DNA from: an uncultured Marinobacter sp.
Lineage (GTDB): Bacteria; Pseudomonadota; Gammaproteobacteria; Pseudomonadales; Oleiphilaceae
Direction: 5' to 3'
NCBI GenBank assembly: GCA_913057975.1
Contig: CAJXOQ010000019.1
Coordinates: 1-34,361 of the forward strand
DNA: 34,361 nt
This document shows positions 27,301 through 34,315 of this stretch, in pieces. The notes beneath the pieces were generated by a model. It was not told where the DNA came from, searched no databases, and saw nothing but the letters and a program-made list of their open reading frames with translations. Numbering within the stretch: position 1 is the first letter of the stretch; each line of letters begins with the position of its first letter. The position numbers and the translations under genes are program-made.

Positions 27301-27897
27301 TTACGCTGCCAGCCCGGTAATCACAAACCAGCCGGTCACCAGCGTAAGCGACGTTGCGACTATCGCCAACAACCCGTCCCTCGCTACGATTGCCAGCCCG
27401 AAGGCCGTCAACGCGGCGCCGCCACCATTGGCGCTGAAGGGCACCACCTCCATCGCCGGCATGGCCAGAGCCACCAGCATGCAGATAATGGCCATCACAT
27501 AGAGCCCCGGCCCGTCCACCAGAAACACCAGGCGCGGCCCGGTCCAGCGATCCAGGAACCTGGCCGGTTTTTGTAGCCAGTCCAGTCCCTTCAAGAGCTT
27601 GTCCTGGGGCACGGAGCGCTGGGAGATCCAGGACGGCATCCAAATGGTGCGTCTGTGGAACAACAGTTGCCCCAGCGTCAGCAGAACCACCAGCCCCAGA
27701 ATGGTTGGAACGCCGGGAATGTCACCGATCAACGGCGCCAGGGTGACCAGCCCTGCTACGAGCACCACAGGTCCGAACGAACGTTCCCCCACGCCATTCA
27801 GGATATCGTTCACCGACACTCGCCCGGCCCCGGCCGCCGACTCGCGGATCTGCTCCAGCAGTTGTTGCATGTTGGTAGGGTCGCCATTATTGCGCAT
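27301..27897 (-). CDS. exoD: ExoD-family membrane protein
   Basis: A 198-residue inner-membrane protein of the ExoD family, named for a Rhizobium gene affecting exopolysaccharide and alkali tolerance; its biochemical role is unknown. Family segments are VSVNDILNGVGERSFGPVVL, IGDIPGVPTILGLVVLLT and QLLFHRRTIWMPSWI, followed by C-terminal TM helices. I chose ATG 27897 because GAGGAAGAG lies 8-9 nt upstream; the open frame begins at 27936. It is divergent from the MgtC-like gene across 181 nt that contain both promoters. Confidence 0.87.
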   Translation of the reverse strand: MRNNGDPTNMQQLLEQIRESAAGAGRVSVNDILNGVGERSFGPVVLVAGLVTLAPLIGDIPGVPTILGLVVLLTLGQLLFHRRTIWMPSWISQRSVPQDKLLKGLDWLQKPARFLDRWTGPRLVFLVDGPGLYVMAIICMLVALAMPAMEVVPFSANGGGAALTAFGLAIVARDGLLAIVATSLTLVTGWFVITGLAA

Positions 27898-28078
27898 AGA
27901 TAGGGCTCTTCCTCGAATCAGGGTAACGTCTGCCAAATCCGGCCTTTAAAACCTACCATTCCCGATAATCGGAAAACAGCGATTGTGGCCGAACAGAAGC
28001 GGAAACAATTGAAGCCTTTGCAGACCAGGACTAATCTCGATCCAGCGATAACAAAAACTTCAAAACCCGGAAATCCCC

Positions 28079-28588
28079 ATGGCAGACTTGCTCAACGTTG
28101 ATTGGATGCTCACCCTCAACCACCTGCTGTTGATGGCCATTGCCTACCTGCTGGCGTTCCCCATCGGTTTCGACCGGGAAGAGCAGGGGCCCCGGATTGG
28201 CCTGAGAACCTTTCCGCTGGTGGCCGTGGTCTCATGTGGCTTCATGCTCGTTGGCCGCGCCGTGATCGACTCCCCGGGCGAACAGGGCCGCGTACTGCAA
28301 GGCATTGTCACCGGCATCGGCTTCATTGGCGGCGGCGCCATCCTCAAGGACGATAGCCGCGTAATCGGCACCGCCACCGCCGCCAGCATCTGGAACTGTG
28401 GCGCGATCGGTGTGGCTGTTGCGTACCACCACCTTGAGATTGCCATAGCCCTGAGCGCCCTGAACTTCTTCACGCTGCGCTACATGGGAAGGCTGGTGCG
28501 GTCGGTGACCGGTGAGCCTGTGGTTGAAGATGGGCAGACAACCAAGCCTGTGGAAGTTCGAGAGTCTGATAACGAAAAAAGCCCCTGA
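28079..28588 (+). CDS. Short MgtC/SapB-family membrane protein
   Basis: A 169-residue protein with the conserved MgtC membrane half: FPIGFDREEQGPRIGLRTFP, then GIVTGIGFIGGGAILKDDSR and GTATAASIWNCGAIGVAVAY, spanning about four TM helices. It lacks the ~70-residue soluble C-terminal domain of virulence MgtC and ends in a charged tail (EVRESDNEKSP). MgtC proteins are linked to Mg2+ limitation and inhibition of ATP synthase, but short SapB-type members are mostly uncharacterised. The stop codon is built into the stem of the following terminator. Confidence 0.87.
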   Translation: MADLLNVDWMLTLNHLLLMAIAYLLAFPIGFDREEQGPRIGLRTFPLVAVVSCGFMLVGRAVIDSPGEQGRVLQGIVTGIGFIGGGAILKDDSRVIGTATAASIWNCGAIGVAVAYHHLEIAIALSALNFFTLRYMGRLVRSVTGEPVVEDGQTTKPVEVRESDNEKSP

Positions 28589-28604
28589 AATCAGGGGCTT
28601 TTTT
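28575..28604. terminator. Strong bidirectional Rho-independent terminator
   Basis: A perfect inverted repeat, AAAAAAGCCCCTGA (28575-28588) and TCAGGGGCTTTTTT (28591-28604), has a T-run on both strands. It ends the MgtC-like gene, whose TGA stop lies inside the stem, and can also stop leftward transcription from the defence region. It marks the edge between the GC-rich core and the AT-rich defence island. Confidence 0.93.
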
Positions 28605-28747
28605 GCGGTTGGTTGGTGGAGACGGCGTCCACTTAATAACGGTCATAAAATTATGGATTATAACATTTTAATGTATGCGTAAATTCTAGTTACCCTCAAA
28701 ATTACCCACAAGCTCCCTGGTGGGTCTTTAGGTAGGTTGGTCGTAAA

Positions 28748-30832
28748 CTAAGACAAAGCCAATTCATAAGCTTCCAGCATGACAGGCCATAGCTGGTCGA
28801 TATCGCTTTCTTTGCCAATTGAAGCGTAAACTCCACTCAGGTCAGCGTTGGGAATGAATTGCCATGCATGAGTATCTTCCACCAATTCACTAAGATCTGG
28901 TGAGAGATCGGCATGGTCCACAGCCATTACTAGTCCAAGGTAACCTGCGCGAGGAATGACTTGTAGAAATGGAGTAAGCGTATAGAACGTAAGGTTTTTT
29001 TTGGAGTAAATAGATCTAATATCCTCGCTTATCCCCTTAACGCGGCTTTCCAGCTCAGAAAACAGCTTGCGAATATTCGGCCCAAGAATGCTCTCCAAAT
29101 CTACGGTTTCAGATTTGGCTTCAAGATCCTTCAGCTCGTACATTGCAACCAATTTTTCGTCGACATCCAAGGCAGGCCAAACATCGAGGGCGGTTTCTGC
29201 TAGGATTTTGCCACGCTCCTCGATCTCTACCTCAGTCCATTTCTGCTGTTCAGCGATGTAGCGATTCAGTCTCAGAGGGCTGTGTCTGAAACCGTTCTCC
29301 ATGTCCTTCTTTTCATGAAATGGACGGTCGCTGTACTCGGGATTATAGCCCGTCAGAGTGAGATTCCCGAGACGATGTAGCCACGTTTGTTGAACCGTTT
29401 CCCATTCGGAGCCCAGCATCGCAATCCATTCAGAATCAAGGTTCTGATTTTGCGGCATCACATGCTCAATACTGAAGTTTTTTGTGTCCATTTTTTCTTT
29501 ACTATTGTTCTCCAAGCGCACTAATACATGCCGACAGTTACGCATCTCGTAAATCTCTCGTGTTTTTAAGGCTTGATCAAACTCTGTATCAGTCGGATAA
29601 CGGCTGTTGCGCTTGAACCTAGCCATTGCGACTTTCAAGCTTTCGAGCGGCGACTGCATATCTATACGATTCGCTAGGGCTGCGAAAATATTACCAAGTG
29701 ATCGAGTTTGCATGCCGCAGACGGACCGGCGAAGAATGTAGCTTTCGATCAGCAGTGCAGCTTCGCTGAACTCGCGCTTGCTAAGGCTACCGAGATGGAA
29801 GGCCTCATAAAGGCGGATGAATACTGGCGATGCAACATCTGTGAGAGCTCTGACATTCGCAAAACTACTTTCTAGAGCTATGTCATCTTCTTTAGAAAGT
29901 GCAAATGCCGCATAATTTTTGGCCAATTCGTAAAGCCTTTCTAGCGTCGCCTCACTGGAAGATTCTAGGTTTGTCTTCTCGAACCAATGTTTAAAAGTCG
30001 GATAGATGTCCCTCGCTTTGAGCAGCGCATTGCTGCGAGTTTCCAAAGTCAGGAAGTCCTGTATGAATCTGTCAAACCGTGAACTGATATTTTGACCAAA
30101 CAGCCTTTCCATGGGATACCAATACTGCTCATAAAAGCGCGTCTGAGTCTCATAGTCTTGGCTCATCAATACATAGTTCCGTATAAGATCTGCCTGACTT
30201 AAGTCCACGCCTGTGGAGTTTAGACTCTCAAAAATAGCTTGTGGGTTATCAACTTTTGGATGAAGGTTGACTTCCACAACCTTGAGCTTCGCAAGCCCTA
30301 AAAGGGCATTTTCGACATCGTTTTCGTTGTCTAAAATTGAGCAGAAGTAGTCATAATTTTCGACGACACGGCCCTGCTTATCGTGAGCTTCGGTGCCGTC
30401 TATTAGCGCACAAAGGCTTGTTTTATCACCCTTGGTCAACAGCATTTTATAGCGGTCTTCACCTTGACCATGGCGATTAATCAAAAATCGCTCACGTATC
30501 GCCTCAAGAGGCCAGTTGGCGACGCTTTCCAGGCCGAGTTCATCGGCACGATGGAGAATTGCGCTAACCAAAATAAGTAGAGTGGTTAATCTTTGTTGGC
30601 CATCGATGACCAGCCACTTGGATACGCTGCTACTACTGCCGGTGCTGCTAATTAGTACGATCGAGCCGGCGAAGTGATTTTCATCCTTTGTTGCGCCGGC
30701 CATTCTTTGAATATCGCTCAATAGCTGGTAACAGTGAGATTGCTTCCAGCGGTATGTTCTCTGAAATATTGGAATGAGAAATTGAGTCGATCCATCGATC
30801 ATGTGCTGTATGAATTTATCGCCCGCTTGCAA
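28748..30832 (-). CDS. DUF262/DUF1524 protein (GmrSD-like), probable antiphage nuclease
   Basis: A 694-residue protein with both halves of the GmrSD type. The N-terminal DUF262 domain shows IPIFQRTYRW (20-29) and VIDGQQRLTTLL (DGQQR at 77-81), a DNA-sulfiredoxin-like NTP-binding fold. The DUF1524 nuclease domain shows IEHVMPQNQ with H457 and WLHRLGNLTLTGYNPEYS, an HNH-type site. About 180 further C-terminal residues are unassigned. GmrSD, SspE and BrxU proteins with these domains cut modified or phage DNA under nucleotide control. It lies 164 nt downstream of the CBASS genes on the same strand, so it is either an adjacent stand-alone system or an accessory. Both active sites look intact. Base composition is AT-rich compared with the core. 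Confidence 0.88.
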   Translation of the reverse strand: MQAGDKFIQHMIDGSTQFLIPIFQRTYRWKQSHCYQLLSDIQRMAGATKDENHFAGSIVLISSTGSSSSVSKWLVIDGQQRLTTLLILVSAILHRADELGLESVANWPLEAIRERFLINRHGQGEDRYKMLLTKGDKTSLCALIDGTEAHDKQGRVVENYDYFCSILDNENDVENALLGLAKLKVVEVNLHPKVDNPQAIFESLNSTGVDLSQADLIRNYVLMSQDYETQTRFYEQYWYPMERLFGQNISSRFDRFIQDFLTLETRSNALLKARDIYPTFKHWFEKTNLESSSEATLERLYELAKNYAAFALSKEDDIALESSFANVRALTDVASPVFIRLYEAFHLGSLSKREFSEAALLIESYILRRSVCGMQTRSLGNIFAALANRIDMQSPLESLKVAMARFKRNSRYPTDTEFDQALKTREIYEMRNCRHVLVRLENNSKEKMDTKNFSIEHVMPQNQNLDSEWIAMLGSEWETVQQTWLHRLGNLTLTGYNPEYSDRPFHEKKDMENGFRHSPLRLNRYIAEQQKWTEVEIEERGKILAETALDVWPALDVDEKLVAMYELKDLEAKSETVDLESILGPNIRKLFSELESRVKGISEDIRSIYSKKNLTFYTLTPFLQVIPRAGYLGLVMAVDHADLSPDLSELVEDTHAWQFIPNADLSGVYASIGKESDIDQLWPVMLEAYELALS

Positions 30833-30996
30833 TGGATGCCTCCTTTGGCATGACCTAATTCGATGCCCGATTCAAACACACCAGGAGAGATATGCAAAAG
30901 CCTGGCCCTGGAATTGGGGTAAGTCCAGGTTAGGGTCAGTACTAAACCGCTCTAAGTTGAGAATGGTTAAAAATCCTGGGTCAGGGGCACGGAGGC

Positions 30997-31647
30997 TTAC
31001 CATTTAAAGTTTTTCGAAAATGTATCAAGAGCTGCAGGCGACTCAGCCATAAACCTCCACAATATAAGGTCAATAACCTTCACCTGCTCACTGAACACTC
31101 TTGATAGATGTGTACACATGGAATCGACAGAATCAAATTGTGCCGCCTTGGCTAGACGTACGAGGTGGCGGTCTGGCTTCGCAACGTTTAGCCCCAAGTT
31201 CTTTGCGAGATGACGGACAGTTGTTTCTCCAATGAAAGGAATCGATTGAAGAGTTTCGTAAGGTCTACTTTCAATCTTACGGCGAAACGTTTCGAAGCCG
31301 TTTTCTTTCACCAGTTCAGCTGCAGCTATGATGCCCTTCAGCTTCCCGGGGTGATTCAGAATATTGAGCGCGATTTCGAGGGAGAGATCTGCCTCTGCAA
31401 GCATCGTTTCAGCACTAGCAAAATTCTGAAAGGCAATTTCTATATATCCAAAAAGCTTCCGAGCGGTTTTCTCCTTAAATCCTGAGTTTATGATTACCCA
31501 AGCGGTCTCTCGGAGAAAGTCCTGTTCTGAAACAGAGCGCAATGAATTAGATCTCTGCCATTCTATTTCCTTACCGAACGGAGAGGATGAGAGCGTCGCT
31601 GAGGCATTAGAAAAAAATTGTTCAACGAATCTCTCGTCAATTTTCAT
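30997..31647 (-). CDS. HhH-GPD DNA glycosylase homologue (OGG-like) of type IV CBASS
   Basis: A 216-residue all-helical protein of the helix-hairpin-helix glycosylase superfamily. The hairpin is LQSIPFIGETTVRHLAKNLG and the conserved catalytic-type Asp is D159 in AKPDRHLVRLA. At the position of the OGG1/EndoIII lyase Lys there is T142, so a bifunctional beta-lyase is unlikely. I chose ATG 31647, giving an 11-nt overlap with the upstream gene; the open frame extends to 31731 within that gene. OGG-like genes are one of the three ancillary markers of type IV CBASS, whose other markers (QueC and TGT) are also here. It is the last gene of the operon. A substrate nucleobase, possibly deazaguanine, is inferred. 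Confidence 0.85.
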   Translation of the reverse strand: MKIDERFVEQFFSNASATLSSSPFGKEIEWQRSNSLRSVSEQDFLRETAWVIINSGFKEKTARKLFGYIEIAFQNFASAETMLAEADLSLEIALNILNHPGKLKGIIAAAELVKENGFETFRRKIESRPYETLQSIPFIGETTVRHLAKNLGLNVAKPDRHLVRLAKAAQFDSVDSMCTHLSRVFSEQVKVIDLILWRFMAESPAALDTFSKNFKW

Positions 31648-32236
31648 GTTTCTCGGCCCAGCTGTAGAAATTGTCATGAATCCAGAATCGAAAGCGAAGG
31701 CACGCAACGGATGCATGGGGCCTTCTGTCAAGCATCTTGCTCAAGCGGACTTTTCTTAGGTGCTTGGCTTTAGCCTTTAGAAACTGCTTGTCATTAAGTT
31801 TTGGAGCTTTGGTGTTGATCAGGTCATACCGTTTCTTGATTAGGGTCGCGCGGTCGTCTTCAAGGTTCTCTCTGGCAAGCTCCTCCCTAATCATCTGTTT
31901 TATCTCAAATAACTCTGTTGATGTGGACTCGTGCTCAACTGCTTTTCTAGTCCAGCCTAAAAAAAGACTAAGGCTCGATAAAAAGAAGATTGTTAGCGAA
32001 CCAAACCCTAAAGCCAATCTTGAGGACATATCGTTAGCAAAGAATAGCGATAGAATTGCAGGATCGACGAACGCAGTGGCGACTAAAAGAATGGAAAACG
32101 CGAATATAATTATGTCCTTGATCCTCTGAACACTAGCTATTGAACCCGCCATGTTACTGTGAGCCGTGACCTGTTGGTCTACGAGCCGGCGCAGCCTTTT
32201 AAGTTCATCGCGAGCTTTGCATGGTTCAGAGTTCAT
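31637..32236 (-). CDS. Two-TM membrane protein, probable CBASS effector
   Basis: A 199-residue protein: a helical N-terminus (~1-38), two hydrophobic helices (IIIFAFSILLVATAFVDPAI at about 47-66 and LALGFGSLTIFFLSSLSLFL at about 75-94), then a charged cytoplasmic helical region with coiled-coil character (STELFEIKQMIREELAREN). Two-TM proteins are common CBASS effectors that damage the inner membrane on binding the cyclic nucleotide; the layout is SLATT-like, but I cannot assign a family. It lies directly downstream of the CD-NTase with an 11-nt overlap, the usual effector position. There is no recognisable nucleotide-binding domain. Confidence 0.8.
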   Translation of the reverse strand: MNSEPCKARDELKRLRRLVDQQVTAHSNMAGSIASVQRIKDIIIFAFSILLVATAFVDPAILSLFFANDMSSRLALGFGSLTIFFLSSLSLFLGWTRKAVEHESTSTELFEIKQMIREELARENLEDDRATLIKKRYDLINTKAPKLNDKQFLKAKAKHLRKVRLSKMLDRRPHASVACLRFRFWIHDNFYSWAEKHEN

Positions 32237-33170
32237 TGTCGAACATCTCTTTCAGCATATCCGTTTGTCGACTTGTAGTGGCGTTTTCGAGTTGGGACTT
32301 CAAAGAATTTAAAACCTGACTCATTTTTTTTCTTTCATGGCTATTGGCATGGCCGAGGTAATCATCCGCGTGGGTTGATTGCCCAGTTTTATCGTGAACT
32401 GGTGAAAGGACTGCTGTTGGCGCGCTGCCTAAAAAGTGTTTGATCATCGCCAGAGATGTTTTGGGACCTTCGTAGCCTCTGAAAGCAGAAACTGCAAGGG
32501 ACTCAATGTGATAACCGGATGGCCGTTGTTTTTCTGGTATTTTTTTTTCGAATAGTGTTTTCAAGAGTTTGATCGTAGGAATCAAACGACCTGACGTTTC
32601 CTCGTTTCTCTTAGTTAAGCCCTTCTGAAAAGATTCAGGTTTTATTGGCGACCATGAGGTTCCATCCCAAGATGGGACCTTGAGTGAACTATCGCTTTTT
32701 ATACTAGGAAGTAGTTGAATTTCGCTCCCATCAGCATAGGTAACTGTTAACGCTAAAGTGCCAGCGTGAACACTCTCAACGCGGCCTTCATTTTCCAGTT
32801 GTTTAGCTGCGGATTCCAGTTTTGATAAAATTTCTTTGGGTGCCTGGGCTCCTAACTTATCTTCATCTACGACGAGAAGGGTATCTACATCACTTAGGCC
32901 ATCTACGTAGGTATGTTTAGCAACGGAGCCTCCAAACAGTGTCTGGAGTGAATCTTCGACTTTTTCTCCTAAGACTCCTAAGATTTCCTCTAGTCGCGAC
33001 CGCACCAAGTTTGCATCTCGTGAGTTATACTCCTTGAGCTTTTCTTCAAAGAAACTATTGATGTCCGATTCAAATGCAGCCTGGTCGGCTGTATCGTGAG
33101 CTTCACGAGACCGCTCGCGAACGCTATTACTAGTAGCTGTGAATCCAGAGCCTCCGCCACTACCGCCCAT
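32226..33170 (-). CDS. CBASS CD-NTase (SMODS-type oligonucleotide cyclase)
   Basis: A 314-residue cGAS/DncV-like nucleotidyltransferase that would make a cyclic oligonucleotide upon phage infection. The core motif is FGGSVAKHTYVDGLSDVDTL, with G81-S82 and D94-x-D96. The usual third acidic residue, four residues after a beta strand and before the Pro of 'xDxxP', is replaced: the sequence is E150-I-Q152-L-L-P155. The C-terminal SMODS helices include KLTKR-like KGLTKRNEETSGRLIPTIKL and SGYHIESLAVSAFRGY. The protein starts MGGSGGGSGF, an unusual Gly/Ser-rich tail. ATG 33170 has AGGAG 7 nt upstream inside the preceding gene, which it overlaps by 11 nt. Gene set indicates type IV CBASS. Confidence 0.92.
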   Translation of the reverse strand: MGGSGGGSGFTATSNSVRERSREAHDTADQAAFESDINSFFEEKLKEYNSRDANLVRSRLEEILGVLGEKVEDSLQTLFGGSVAKHTYVDGLSDVDTLLVVDEDKLGAQAPKEILSKLESAAKQLENEGRVESVHAGTLALTVTYADGSEIQLLPSIKSDSSLKVPSWDGTSWSPIKPESFQKGLTKRNEETSGRLIPTIKLLKTLFEKKIPEKQRPSGYHIESLAVSAFRGYEGPKTSLAMIKHFLGSAPTAVLSPVHDKTGQSTHADDYLGHANSHERKKMSQVLNSLKSQLENATTSRQTDMLKEMFDNEL

Positions 33171-34143
33171 TGTTGTGCTCCTGTTCTAGTTTTCCCATCT
33201 TTGATGAGAAGAAGTCCGCGTGAAACCTGAACTCAGAAAAATCGCGAGACCGAGCAAATTTCTTCATCTCGATCTCAAGGTTTTTCAATGCCAGATAATT
33301 TTCATACCAAATTTGTGGAACTAGTTCCGTTTCGCTCGCATCATCGGCCATATTCAGGGCTATGTGGTTCGCCTGATAGATGGCTTTTCCTTCGTTAAAC
33401 GCAAATCTGATCCAGCTAAGCCCATCAAAAATATCCGCGCCTGAAAGATAAAATAACGGAATCGAGAGAGGGTCCAAGCAGCCGAAGATATGGATAGGAG
33501 TATCCTGGCCGTATGCTGACAGAGCGTCGCGTATTCTCATTAGATTCAACAATCGGTCGTTAAGATTGCGCCCTAGCTCTTTTTCGGTGAATCCAAGTAT
33601 GTCGAAGCTAGATAGCGCCAGGATACGTTGGCAGATCAAATCGATATTGAGCAAGGGTTCTGCTGGAGATTCGGGCTTGACTAGCAATTCACGGGCGCAA
33701 CTTCGATATGAGCTAAAAAGCAGATCCGCATAGTAAATCTGATCGGCGAGTGGCAATCGTTCTTCCGGATTGTCATAGCTCACTAGAATCGTGTTGGGTG
33801 CTATGTCGTGGTGATCTTTAAGGGTTGATCGGTGAAATTGCCTAGTCCAAGGTTTAGGCTCGTGGTCGGTTTTTCCAAACTTAAGAGCTTCAAAGTCCTT
33901 CTGTGCTTCATAGCCGCCACTATCTATGAAAAGCAGTCTTTGCTGATCAGGAAGGCTTGCCAAATGGTTATGGTAAAGATCGTAGGCGCTGATCAGCGCA
34001 GCATCGTGAATAAGACCATTCGTAACCGCTATAGCTTGTTCTATGTAACCAAAACCTTTGCTTGAGAAAGAGGGAATCAGTAGTGGTGTTTCCGAAAGGG
34101 TTTCTTCATTTCTTCTTTTTATAAACCTCTTTCTTGAGCGCAT
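33160..34143 (-). CDS. tRNA-guanine transglycosylase (TGT) homologue of type IV CBASS (Cap10-like)
   Basis: A 327-residue TGT-fold protein, shorter than the ~375 of bacterial Tgt. The base-recognition motif FIDSGGYEAQ (D74) matches the TDSGGFQ motif of Tgt, and ADIFDGLSWIRFAF carries D240 at the position of the nucleophilic Asp of FDCVxPTR. The C-terminal CxCxxC...H zinc site needed for tRNA binding is absent. This resembles DpdA/Cap10-type paralogues that act on something other than tRNA. It overlaps the queC homologue by 25 nt and the CD-NTase gene by 11 nt, so it belongs to the CBASS operon. In type IV CBASS it is thought to act with the QueC homologue on a 7-deazaguanine base. Confidence 0.85.
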   Translation of the reverse strand: MRSRKRFIKRRNEETLSETPLLIPSFSSKGFGYIEQAIAVTNGLIHDAALISAYDLYHNHLASLPDQQRLLFIDSGGYEAQKDFEALKFGKTDHEPKPWTRQFHRSTLKDHHDIAPNTILVSYDNPEERLPLADQIYYADLLFSSYRSCARELLVKPESPAEPLLNIDLICQRILALSSFDILGFTEKELGRNLNDRLLNLMRIRDALSAYGQDTPIHIFGCLDPLSIPLFYLSGADIFDGLSWIRFAFNEGKAIYQANHIALNMADDASETELVPQIWYENYLALKNLEIEMKKFARSRDFSEFRFHADFFSSKMGKLEQEHNNGR

Positions 34144-34315
34144 AAACGTTCCCTATCCTTGCACGATGAACAGCTACCGCATGGCGGGGTTCCACCAGTT
34201 TCACAGCTATATGTGAGGTCAGTTGGCAATTTCTGACTGTAAACGTAGCTGAAAATATCGGCTTTCGTCCAATGCAGGAACGGGGCGATTAGGCGCGCTC
34301 TCCCCCATGTATGAT
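34119..34315 (-). CDS. QueC homologue (Cap9-like), C-terminal part only, cut by contig edge
   Basis: This open frame is cut by the adapter, and I translated it directly. It encodes about 65 residues ending at the TAA at 34119-34121. Visible segments are ARLIAPFLHWTKADIFSYVY, then LPTDLTYSCETGG and PPCGSCSSCKDRERL. The C-x8-C-x2-C-x2-C pattern with a following Arg is the zinc site of QueC (7-cyano-7-deazaguanine synthase), and the FLHWTKADI segment matches the QueC substrate-pocket helix. The start, PP-loop and any promoter are outside the window. Overlap of 25 nt with the TGT homologue and the CBASS context argue for the type IV CBASS paralogue rather than queuosine biosynthesis. Confidence 0.88.

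Noticed and set aside
28605..28747. tRNA or attachment site at the left border of the defence island
   Set aside because: No cloverleaf and no matching direct repeat could be seen; the segment is only AT-rich.
30833..30996. Possible small gene or toxin between the glycosylase and the DUF262 gene
   Set aside because: No open frame with a ribosome site and plausible composition; plus-strand frame 30801-31007 overlaps both neighbours and looks random.
34119..34315. QueC fragment as part of ordinary queuosine biosynthesis
   Set aside because: No queD, queE or queF is nearby; it overlaps a zinc-less TGT homologue and a CD-NTase, which points to CBASS.
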